DNA of 5,431 nucleotides, from assembly GCA_964195405.1 (NCBI GenBank), contig CAXMPK010000258.1:1-5431 (forward strand). Reading direction: 5' to 3'. The first letter of the stretch is position 1. Each line of letters starts with the position of its first letter. Below the pieces are notes generated by a model. It ran no database searches. It saw only the letters and a list, made by a program, of their open reading frames with translations, and was not told the origin of the DNA. The DNA is from CAXMPK01 sp964195405. Lineage in GTDB: Bacteria; Actinomycetota; Acidimicrobiia; Spongiisociales; ZC4RG35. The position numbers were made by a program, and so were the translations under genes. Shown piece by piece: positions 1 through 5,431 of the stretch.

Positions 1-1551
1 CGGCCCGCCCATCACACACCCGCCGGGATGGGTGCCGGAGCCGCATTGGTAGTACCCCGAGATCGGTGTCCGATACTGATTCCAACCCGGGGCTGGTCGG
101 AAGAAGAACATCTGGGGACCCAGAAACTCGCCTCCGTATATGTTGCCTTCGGTCAGACCAGTCGTCCGCTCGATGTCAAGTGGCGTCACCACCTCACGAT
201 GAAGAACGAGGTCGCTGAAGCCGGGGAAGAACCTCTCGATTGTCGCCTGAACAGTGTCCCCAAGGTTCTCTCGTTCGGTGTCCCAATCACTCCCCTTCAA
301 CTCGTATGGAGTGTACTGAACGAAGTTCGACATCACATGTTTGCCGGCAGGCGCCATGTCGCGATCAATCGTTGATTGGACACACGAATCGAGATAGGGC
401 TGCTGTGAGAACCATCCATATTTTGCATCATCGAAAGCCCGTTCCAGGTAGTCGATAGATGGGCCCATGTTGATGAATCCCCGAAACGGATCCTCACCGC
501 GATCGGCCAACGCCGGAAAATTGGGAAGACCATCCAAGGCGAAATTCACTTTGGATGAAGTGCCCTGAAAACGCATTCTCTCAATGGAATCGACTAGCTC
601 TGTTGGAAGCTCCCTGGGCTCGACAAGCTGCAAGAACGTTCGACGAGGATCAAGCGAGCTGACAACGACATCGGCATCGATCTCCTTTCCATCTTTGAGG
701 GCGACTCCTGTCGTCTTGCCGTTGCTCGTGATCACATGGGACACATCCGTCCCTGTCGAAATCTCGGCGCCAAAACCCACAGCGGCCTTGGCAAGCACCT
801 GGGTGAACCCTCCGGTGCCCCCCTTGTGAAAGGACCATGCTCCCTGATCCCCGTCATGCTCTCCGATGGACATGTAGAGCATGACAAGCCCAGATCCCTG
901 TGACCTCGGACCTACCTTCGATCCGATGATCCCGGCACTTGCGATTGCGGCTTTGAGGATCTCGCTTTCGAAATAGTCGTCGAGAAAATCGGCCGCACTC
1001 CCGGTGAGAAGACGCATTCCGTTGTGCAGCACTCGCCGAGGCAAGCTCCGAACATGTTGGGCGAGGGCTGCCATCCGCAGCAACTCCTCGGGGTCGGTGC
1101 TGGTGACGTCAGGAGGGATCGCGTCAAGAAGCGGGCGAACCGCCTGAACCACCATTGCCACATCATGAGAGAACTGCTCAAAGGCATCGGCATCGTGTTT
1201 GGAATGACGTCTGATTTCCGCGATGTTCTGTTGTTGGTCCTGACCGAGGAGGAGATAGTCACCATTCTCCATCGGAGTGAGATTTGACTCCATCAGGAGC
1301 GGCATGAACCCGTACTTCACCAGTTCGAGCTCTTGGACGATCTGCGGTCGGAGTTGGCTGAGCGCATATGAGAACGTGGTGAACTGAAAGCCCGGATGGA
1401 GCTCCTCGGTGATCGCAGCGCCCCCCACGATGTCGCGTCGCTCGAGGATCAGTGTCCGCAGACCGGCCTTGGCCAGGTATGCACCGTTGATCAGCCCATT
1501 GTGCCCGCCGCCGATGACGACGGCGTCGTATTCGCTTTGCTGCTTGCTCAT
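1..1551 (-). CDS. NAD(P)/FAD-dependent oxidoreductase, phytoene desaturase/PYROXD2-like (C-terminus cut by window edge)
   Basis: The reading frame is open from an ATG at 1551 to the window edge and gives 517 residues. The N-terminus has a Rossmann FAD-binding motif: GGGHNG at residues 14-19, followed by an acidic strand end (LILER, 34-38) and a second glycine pair (VGGAA, 42-46). The far C-terminus, CGSGTHPGGCVMGGP (503-517), is the second FAD-contact motif typical of the phytoene desaturase/amine oxidase superfamily, particularly PYROXD2-like proteins. Family members are usually about 520-540 residues, so only a short tail should be missing. No signal peptide is seen; a cytoplasmic flavoprotein is likely. 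The start is well fixed: GAGGA lies 7 bases upstream and overlaps the stop of the preceding GcvT-like gene, implying co-translation. The fold and FAD binding are well supported. The substrate is not known; the neighbour suggests oxidation of an N-methyl or amino compound, which is inference. It is not a carotenoid gene by context. Confidence 0.9.
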   Translation of the reverse strand, partial: MSKQQSEYDAVVIGGGHNGLINGAYLAKAGLRTLILERRDIVGGAAITEELHPGFQFTTFSYALSQLRPQIVQELELVKYGFMPLLMESNLTPMENGDYLLLGQDQQQNIAEIRRHSKHDADAFEQFSHDVAMVVQAVRPLLDAIPPDVTSTDPEELLRMAALAQHVRSLPRRVLHNGMRLLTGSAADFLDDYFESEILKAAIASAGIIGSKVGPRSQGSGLVMLYMSIGEHDGDQGAWSFHKGGTGGFTQVLAKAAVGFGAEISTGTDVSHVITSNGKTTGVALKDGKEIDADVVVSSLDPRRTFLQLVEPRELPTELVDSIERMRFQGTSSKVNFALDGLPNFPALADRGEDPFRGFINMGPSIDYLERAFDDAKYGWFSQQPYLDSCVQSTIDRDMAPAGKHVMSNFVQYTPYELKGSDWDTERENLGDTVQATIERFFPGFSDLVLHREVVTPLDIERTTGLTEGNIYGGEFLGPQMFFFRPAPGWNQYRTPISGYYQCGSGTHPGGCVMGGP

Positions 1552-1558
1552 ATCGACA

Positions 1559-1563
1559 TCCTC
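1559..1563 (-). promoter_or_regulatory. Ribosome binding site of the FAD oxidoreductase, overlapping the upstream stop
   Basis: On the minus strand the sequence reads TGAGGATGTCGATATG. GAGGA shares bases with the TGA stop of the GcvT-like gene and lies 7 bases before the ATG at 1551. This fixes the start of the flavoprotein and suggests that ribosomes finishing the first gene help to start the second. Confidence 0.65.
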
Positions 1564-2755
1564 ACGCAGTCCTGTGGGCTGGGTCATAAAACGGCATCTT
1601 GGTGACTACGGCTTTGATGTAGTGGAGAACATGATCGATCGTCACCTCGAAGTCGACCTCACTTCCCAAAGCGGAGAATTCCGGTAAGACCTGGGCGATG
1701 GCGATGTGGCGTTGCGCCATCGGGGAATACATGAAGCTGGTGGCGAAACCTGCTCTCTCCTGGTCCTTGTCGAATAGGGGTATCTCTTCAGCCATTGGCG
1801 TGTGATCCTTTGGTGGCACGTGACCAGCCTGGGAGTAGTGGTCATCCCACTGTTCCCAATCGATGGTCAAGCCGACAAGCCGCCTTCGACCCCTGCTATC
1901 TAGTTCTCGCTGGATTGCCTCACGACCGATGAATGGACGTTGGTCTTTGCCGATGTCTCTGAACATCCACCCCAAGCCGAGCTCACCAGGTGTCGAACTT
2001 GCGCCATCGGTCCACGCATATCGACTCGATCCGAAGTCAGCGCCAATCAACAGCAGTCCGGCCTCGAGTCTTGTCATCACCAGGGCTGTTTCCCCAAATG
2101 GCATCAGGCCGTGGTCGACACCAATTTCGAACAAGCTGTCCCAGACATCGAGTGCGTCTTCGGATTCAATCCAGAGTTCGTAGCCGAGATCGCCGGTGAA
2201 CCCCGTCCGGGAGGCCGTGATCGACGAGCCGTTGAATTTCGTCTCAATCACATCGAAGGGACGAAGCTCGACGACGTCGGGAGCAATTGTCGAGAGGATG
2301 GCCTTGGACCGGGGTCCCTGAACGGCCAAAGAAGCCAGATCTTCGGAAACGTCTTCGACTTCGACCGATGCACGACCAATGAGGTCCTGGAAGTATGCGG
2401 CGTTTGGCTCTGCCGCGGTGAGCATGAATTCGCTTTCGGAGGTTCGAAAAAGCATGCCGTCTTCAATGACATAGCCGTCGTCGTCACACCAGATTGTGTA
2501 CTGGGCCTTACCTGGCTGGCAGGTCCGAACATCGCGTGCGAGAACTCCCGCCAAGAAGGATTCCGCGTCTCTGCCGTGAATCCGATATTTGTACAACGGC
2601 GAAGTGTCATAAACACCAGCGGCGGTGCGGACGGCAAAGTACTCGAGCTTCTCGGAGAGGTGATATCGCCTCGCCGATAGATAACCGGCCCAGTGGTCCC
2701 AGAGGCCGGTTCGATTCAAAGCGTATGTCCGGTCATAGAACGGTGTGGGTCGCAT
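1562..2755 (-). CDS. GcvT-like aminomethyltransferase family protein (folate-binding)
   Basis: The 397-residue protein matches the T-protein/GcvT superfamily over its whole length. Landmarks in order are: the N-terminal RPTPFYDRT; AAGVYDTSPL (45-54), equivalent to the 'AGMFDVSHM' segment of GcvT; GYVIEDG (94-100), in the place of the GG-I-DD motif near the folate; LAVQGPRS (143-150); SRTGFTGDLGYELWI (182-196); RLEAGLLLIGADF (229-241); FIGREA (275-280); and a C-terminal KMPFYDP (386-392). Family members bind tetrahydrofolate and accept a one-carbon unit from an aminomethyl or methyl group. No H-, P- or L-protein gene of glycine cleavage is beside it, so it is probably not the housekeeping gcvT; it is more like the folate half of dimethylglycine or sarcosine dehydrogenases, present as a separate protein. 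A segment around residues 300-325, rich in W, D, H and P, looks longer than in E. coli GcvT. It is first in an operon with the flavoprotein (10-base gap). The Shine-Dalgarno site at its ATG is weak. Confidence 0.88.
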   Translation of the reverse strand: MRPTPFYDRTYALNRTGLWDHWAGYLSARRYHLSEKLEYFAVRTAAGVYDTSPLYKYRIHGRDAESFLAGVLARDVRTCQPGKAQYTIWCDDDGYVIEDGMLFRTSESEFMLTAAEPNAAYFQDLIGRASVEVEDVSEDLASLAVQGPRSKAILSTIAPDVVELRPFDVIETKFNGSSITASRTGFTGDLGYELWIESEDALDVWDSLFEIGVDHGLMPFGETALVMTRLEAGLLLIGADFGSSRYAWTDGASSTPGELGLGWMFRDIGKDQRPFIGREAIQRELDSRGRRRLVGLTIDWEQWDDHYSQAGHVPPKDHTPMAEEIPLFDKDQERAGFATSFMYSPMAQRHIAIAQVLPEFSALGSEVDFEVTIDHVLHYIKAVVTKMPFYDPAHRTA

Positions 2756-2782
2756 GTGTTTCAGTCTCGGCAGGGAAGCGAC

Positions 2783-2811
2783 ACGCTATTCACTATTGGA
2801 CGTGCGCGCAA
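2783..2811 (-). promoter_or_regulatory. Candidate sigma-70-type promoter of the GcvT-like/flavoprotein operon
   Basis: On the minus strand TTGCGC (2811-2806) is followed after exactly 17 bases by TAGCGT (2788-2783). These match the -35 consensus at TTG..., and the -10 consensus at TA...T. Transcription would start near 2776, leaving a leader of about 20 bases before the ATG at 2755. The hexamers are imperfect and the assignment is by eye. The placement in the only gap upstream of the operon, and its overlap with an inverted repeat, make it reasonable. Confidence 0.35.
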
Positions 2812-2814
2812 TAG
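2793..2814. promoter_or_regulatory. Inverted repeat, candidate TetR operator in the divergent gap
   Basis: CTATTG (2793-2798) and CAATAG (2809-2814) are perfect inverted 6-base arms around a 10-base centre, a 22-base dyad. TetR-family operators are commonly imperfect palindromes of about 15-25 bases located between the regulator and its divergent target. This one lies between the candidate -35 and -10 hexamers of the operon and 16 bases before the regulator's ATG. A bound repressor could therefore shut both promoters. A perfect 8-base palindrome, TGCGCGCA (2803-2810), overlaps the right half and is an alternative core. Confidence 0.4.
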
Positions 2815-2829
2815 AGTGGAATCACTGAT

Positions 2830-3450
2830 ATGACACGAATGAACCCTGACGTGAGACGTCAAGCCATCGTCGATGCTGCGCAGGCTGTCGCAAGTCGAAA
2901 GGGTCTCTCGGCAACCACGGTGCGCGATGTGGCCGATCGGATGGGAACCTCGAGTGGCTTGATCCATCACTACTTCGCGTCGATGGATGAACTGCTGGCC
3001 GTGGTCTTCGACAAGGTGGCAGAAGCGGATCTGTCAGCGACCCGCAAGAGGATGGAAATAGCGATGTCACCGACAGGGAAGCTTGCCGCATATTTCGCGG
3101 CGTGGGGTGACCCCGACAACGACGAAACCTTCCAGTTCTGGCTTGACGCTTGGTCCGAGGCTGGACGAAACGCTGCGGTTCGAGAAAGATCACGCGATCT
3201 CAACATCGAATGGCAGGAACTACTTTCAGAAGTGATTCGCCAGGGAATCGAGACCGGAGAATTCAACGACACCGAGGTTGACGCGGCTGCATGGAAGGCG
3301 CTTTCGCTTCTCGACGGGCTCACTCTCCAGGTGGTTGCGCATCCGACGGTCATAGAGCGTGGAAAAGCGGTGATGTGGGCGGCGAGTGGCATCGAGAAGG
3401 AACTCGGACTCCCCCCAGGTGCCCTAGCCGAGGCTATGCAGGATGCCTGA
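2830..3450 (+). CDS. TetR family transcriptional regulator with BetI-like C-terminal domain
   Basis: This 206-residue protein has the typical TetR size and layout. The N-terminal DNA-binding part (about 5-55) begins with RRQAIVDAAQAVASRKG and continues through the helix-turn-helix, with TVRDVADRMGTSSGLIHHYF at 30-49 carrying the recognition helix and the HHYF end that marks the family. The ligand-binding half has the BetI-like pattern (TetR_C_6 type): FWLDAWSEAGRN (103-114), IEWQELLSEVIRQGIETGEF (126-145), and LLDGLTLQVV (160-169). BetI itself controls choline/betaine genes, but this C-terminal type is widespread, so the ligand cannot be named. It is divergent from the GcvT-like/flavoprotein operon across 74 bases and most likely represses it and itself. 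The ATG at 2830 is preferred over the in-frame ATG at 2839 because a weak GAGTGGA (2814-2820) is 9 bases before it. Confidence 0.93.
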   Translation: MTRMNPDVRRQAIVDAAQAVASRKGLSATTVRDVADRMGTSSGLIHHYFASMDELLAVVFDKVAEADLSATRKRMEIAMSPTGKLAAYFAAWGDPDNDETFQFWLDAWSEAGRNAAVRERSRDLNIEWQELLSEVIRQGIETGEFNDTEVDAAAWKALSLLDGLTLQVVAHPTVIERGKAVMWAASGIEKELGLPPGALAEAMQDA

Positions 3451-3477
3451 CTTCCGCAGGTTGTGTTGAAACGAAAC

Positions 3478-4056
3478 TCATCCGGGGCGAACTGAAATCG
3501 TGTCACCTAGACCGATGTGGACAGGGTCCGGACCGGGAATGCCCACCGCATAACCACGAACACCATTTCTTAGCTTCTCCCGGTCGGGTTTTATGTCCCG
3601 AGCACTCGCTGTCGGGCGGGATGTCACGAATCGTGTGAATTCGACACACGGTTCGAGAACTTCAGGCTTCGACATGTCAATTGTCTCGCCATTGGTTTCG
3701 AGACGCACACCTCCGGAGATGTCTTCGAGTTTGATCATTTGATCAGTCCCCACAATCACGTTCTCTCCTGCGATCCCAAGCTGTGCCTGACGAAAGAGCA
3801 TCGACATGTGGTTGTAGTGAGACGTGAACCCGAAAGACAAAGTGTGCTCCGCATGCCAGCGTTTTGCGGCCGGGTGATCTCGATGATGTCGATCGACAAT
3901 CCAGGCTCCATCCGAGTGTCCGAGGACCCCATCTGGAACCAATCTCAGGGTGTCGACCTGAACCAGCATGCTGGTGTCATAGCTGCCATTGCCAGTCATC
4001 TCCCCGGTCTGGACTTGGATGAGGACGACTTCCCCGATCTGGTTCCAATCCCCCAA
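3478..4056 (-). CDS. MOSC-like domain protein, function unknown
   Basis: I do not recognise a named gene, but the pattern resembles the MOSC (molybdenum cofactor sulfurase C-terminal) beta-barrel. Counting from the start chosen here, GVLGHSDGAWIVDRHHRD (43-60) sits where MOSC proteins have their 'G-EGDRH' loop. LGIAGENVIV (93-102) matches the 'G-GENL-V' segment. LEPCVEF (134-140) matches the motif with the conserved cysteine, here Cys137, the only cysteine in the protein. GVRGY...HIGLGDTISV (165-188) resembles the closing 'RG-Y...GD-V' strands. MOSC proteins handle sulfur or reduced nitrogen groups, often with molybdenum cofactor, but many small ones have no assigned role. Start choice: no ATG or GTG fits. 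TTG at 4056 has GAGGAG 9 bases upstream; the TTG at 4065 directly abuts that site and is less likely. It converges on the TetR gene with a 27-base gap and diverges from the nucleotidyltransferase gene. Confidence 0.68.
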   Translation of the reverse strand: MGDWNQIGEVVLIQVQTGEMTGNGSYDTSMLVQVDTLRLVPDGVLGHSDGAWIVDRHHRDHPAAKRWHAEHTLSFGFTSHYNHMSMLFRQAQLGIAGENVIVGTDQMIKLEDISGGVRLETNGETIDMSKPEVLEPCVEFTRFVTSRPTASARDIKPDREKLRNGVRGYAVGIPGPDPVHIGLGDTISVRPG

Positions 4057-4065
4057 GCTGCTCAA

Positions 4066-4071
4066 CTCCTC
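4066..4071 (-). promoter_or_regulatory. Ribosome binding site deciding the TTG start of the MOSC-like gene
   Basis: On the minus strand GAGGAG occupies 4071-4066. It is 9 bases before the TTG at 4056 and zero bases before the TTG at 4065, so only the downstream TTG has workable spacing. Confidence 0.5.
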
Positions 4072-4087
4072 GTCTCTGAATGACCCT

Positions 4088-4100
4088 TTGCGAAGCGCAA
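4088..4100. repeat. Small perfect inverted repeat in the gap between divergent genes
   Basis: TTGCG (4088-4092) and CGCAA (4096-4100) are inverted around AAG. The repeat lies in the roughly 80-base gap between the MOSC-like gene and the nucleotidyltransferase gene. It could be a short hairpin in either leader or a protein-binding site, but a 5-base arm may occur by chance. No convincing promoter hexamer pair was found in this gap in either direction. Confidence 0.25.
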
Positions 4101-4139
4101 GCGTAGAACGCCAGGCCGCCGGCGTGAGACAATCTATTG

Positions 4140-4532
4140 ATGCATCAATTGGTCGATGAGTTGGTCGAACTTGCTCTCCCGATGGGGGATTGGGCGCTGT
4201 TTGGCAGTGGCCCCCTGCTTATGCGCGGCTGGATTGATGAGGTTGGCGACCTCGACATCATCAGTCGAGGCCAGGCGTGGGAGAAGGCTCAGACTCTGGG
4301 GTCTGGTCTGGAACTCGCTGCCGGTCCTCTCATCTACAAGATCGGAGAAGGGATCACCGTCGGTACCCGCTGGGCTTATGGCAACTTCTCGATCGACGAA
4401 CTGATCGATACCTCGGAGATCATCGACGGTATCCCATGTGTGCTGCTCGAATATGTTGTTGCGTTCAAGAAGATCGCTGATCGTCCAAAAGACCGGGAGC
4501 ATCTAGCGCTGATCAGCGCGTTGACCCGATGA
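4140..4532 (+). CDS. Small nucleotidyltransferase-fold protein (minimal NTase family)
   Basis: This 130-residue protein carries the polymerase-beta nucleotidyltransferase signature. GSG (22-24) is followed by 12 residues and then the acidic pair DLD (37-39), which in active members binds the metal ions. A third acidic position may be in FSIDEL (83-88). The tail, EYVVAFKKIADRPKDREHL (104-122), matches the 'K...R-KD--HL' helix common in small NTases such as drug-modifying or antitoxin-type enzymes. The substrate cannot be told. It is much shorter than aminoglycoside or lincosamide nucleotidyltransferases with added domains, and no HEPN partner gene is adjacent, so a toxin-antitoxin role is not supported. 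The ATG at 4140 is preferred; a TTG directly before it (4137) is possible, and the ribosome site (GTGAG, 4124-4128) is weak. Its stop overlaps the thrC start as ATGA, so the two are probably translated together. Confidence 0.75.
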   Translation: MHQLVDELVELALPMGDWALFGSGPLLMRGWIDEVGDLDIISRGQAWEKAQTLGSGLELAAGPLIYKIGEGITVGTRWAYGNFSIDELIDTSEIIDGIPCVLLEYVVAFKKIADRPKDREHLALISALTR

Positions 4533-5431
4533 GATATGTCTCGACTCGCGGGCAAACGGACCCACTGTCCTTTACCGAAGCCCTGGTCTCCGGTTTGGCC
4601 TCAGACGGAGGCCTTCTAGTACCCGAATCGCTCCCGAGTCTTCCGCCAAGTTGGGTGAATTGGTCATATCAGGAAGCGATGGTTGGCTCACTCGAGTTAT
4701 TTGGTGCTTCAGACGTCGGCGAACTAGTCGGCTCGGCGGCATCGCGATTCAACCATTCCGAGATAGCGCCAATCGTCGATGTAGGTGATCGGCTGATCCT
4801 TGAGTTGTTTTGGGGTCCAACACTCTCGTTCAAAGATCACGCGTTGCAGGTTGTGGCCCGATTGTTGGATCGTGAGATTGGACGCGGGACCATTCTTGGA
4901 GCCACCAGCGGCGACACAGGAGCGGCGGCCATTGAAGCAGTCAGGGGCTCCGAGAGCCTTGACATCGTGATCCTTTTTCCAGAGGGCAGGGTTTCCGAAT
5001 TCCAACGACGGCAGATGACAACAGTTCCCGACTCCAATGTGACGGTGGTTGCGGTGAGTGGCACCTTCGATGATTGCCAGGCTTTGGTGAAAGACGCCTT
5101 CGCCGCCAACCATGATCTTCTTGCCATCAACTCGATCAACTGGGCGAGGATCGCTGCTCAGGTTGGCTTCTACATATATGCGGGGGCTCGAATCGGGGAG
5201 GCTTTTGATCTTGTTGTTCCCACCGGAAACTTTGGCAACGTGTTTTCGGCCTGGACCGCCAAGCAGATGGGAGTGCCGATCGAGGTCATAACCATCGCCA
5301 ACAATGCCAATCACGGTCTGGCAGACCTGGTCACTGATGGCACTATGAGGCCGACCAATGTGGTGGCGACCCTCGCCCCGTCGATGGATATTCAGATCCC
5401 GTCGAATCTGGAGCGATTCACCGGTGATCCC
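4529..5431 (+). CDS. thrC: Threonine synthase, N-terminal 301 residues (runs off the right edge)
   Basis: Threonine synthase is a PLP enzyme that converts O-phosphohomoserine and water to threonine and phosphate, the last step of threonine synthesis in the cytoplasm. The start MRYVSTRG and the following LVSGLASDGGLLVP (19-32) are hallmarks of the E. coli/yeast-type ThrC. ELFWGPTLSFKD (92-103) holds the PLP lysine, Lys102. TSGDTG (126-131), DDCQALVK (181-188), SINWARI (202-208), PTGNFGN (231-237) and MDIQIPSNLERF (286-297) follow in the expected order. The first is usually ELFHGPT, so Trp95 replaces His, and the usual ND in the 'TN-ND' segment is NH here (260-261 in NNANHGL). Family length is about 430-470, so roughly a third is missing. 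The start overlaps the nucleotidyltransferase stop (ATGA), has no clear ribosome site of its own, and is probably coupled to it. A divergent paralog cannot be fully excluded. Confidence 0.9.
   Translation, partial: MRYVSTRGQTDPLSFTEALVSGLASDGGLLVPESLPSLPPSWVNWSYQEAMVGSLELFGASDVGELVGSAASRFNHSEIAPIVDVGDRLILELFWGPTLSFKDHALQVVARLLDREIGRGTILGATSGDTGAAAIEAVRGSESLDIVILFPEGRVSEFQRRQMTTVPDSNVTVVAVSGTFDDCQALVKDAFAANHDLLAINSINWARIAAQVGFYIYAGARIGEAFDLVVPTGNFGNVFSAWTAKQMGVPIEVITIANNANHGLADLVTDGTMRPTNVVATLAPSMDIQIPSNLERFTGDP

Noticed and set aside
1940..2680. Long plus-strand open frame (about 246 codons) opposite the GcvT-like gene
   Set aside because: It lies wholly antisense to a clear family member, shows no recognisable motif, and has the low-complexity composition expected of a mirrored GC-rich coding frame.
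3446..3464. Possible terminator between the convergent TetR and MOSC-like genes (CCTG...CAGG stem)
   Set aside because: The stem is only 4 bases with a 7-base loop, overlaps the TetR stop, and is followed by mixed T/G bases and no T run.
2970..3506. Minus-strand open frame of about 178 codons across the TetR gene
   Set aside because: It is serine- and alanine-rich antisense translation of the regulator, with no family motif and no ribosome site.
3739..4083. Plus-strand open frame opposite the MOSC-like gene
   Set aside because: The minus-strand frame has the coherent MOSC-like pattern; the plus frame has none, so only the former is kept.
4724..5314. Minus-strand open frame of about 196 codons opposite thrC
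   Set aside because: It is antisense to unmistakable threonine synthase motifs and has no motif of its own.
1..5431. CRISPR arrays, tRNA or rRNA genes, insertion sequences, riboswitches, toxin-antitoxin pair
   Set aside because: No regularly spaced repeats, cloverleaf arms, terminal inverted repeats, transposase motifs or conserved riboswitch cores were seen. The small NTase has no HEPN partner beside it.

Overview
The window is an ordinary, densely packed bacterial chromosome segment with medium-high GC (upper 50s by eye), short intergenic gaps, a TTG start and no mobile or RNA elements. The gene families and their wording (a 'GSGP...DLD' mini-nucleotidyltransferase, a GcvT-like protein beside a PYROXD2-like flavoprotein, a BetI-type TetR regulator) look most like an actinobacterial lineage, perhaps Acidimicrobiia. 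That placement is an impression from sequence style and is not proven.

Left part (1-2755, minus strand): a two-gene operon. The first gene is a stand-alone GcvT-like, folate-binding aminomethyltransferase-family protein (1562-2755). Ten bases further on comes a large FAD-dependent oxidoreductase of the phytoene-desaturase/PYROXD2 type (start at 1551), whose last residues run off the left edge. Together they look like a split version of dimethylglycine/sarcosine dehydrogenase logic: a flavoprotein oxidises a substrate and a T-protein-like partner passes the one-carbon unit to tetrahydrofolate. The substrate is unknown.

Middle (2756-3450): a divergent TetR-family regulator with a BetI-like C-terminal domain, transcribed away from the operon. 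The 74-base gap holds a 22-base inverted repeat lying between plausible -35 and -10 hexamers of the operon promoter. This is the layout expected for a local repressor of the operon.

Right part: a small MOSC-like protein on the minus strand (3478-4056, probable TTG start) converges on the regulator. Divergent from it, a 130-residue nucleotidyltransferase-fold protein (4140-4532) overlaps by ATGA the start of threonine synthase thrC (from 4529), which is cut by the right edge. The overlap implies translational coupling of the two.

Nothing here amounts to a clearly new system. The best leads are the split GcvT/flavoprotein module with its predicted operator, and the nucleotidyltransferase-thrC coupling. 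No stretch over 300 bases lacks a gene.
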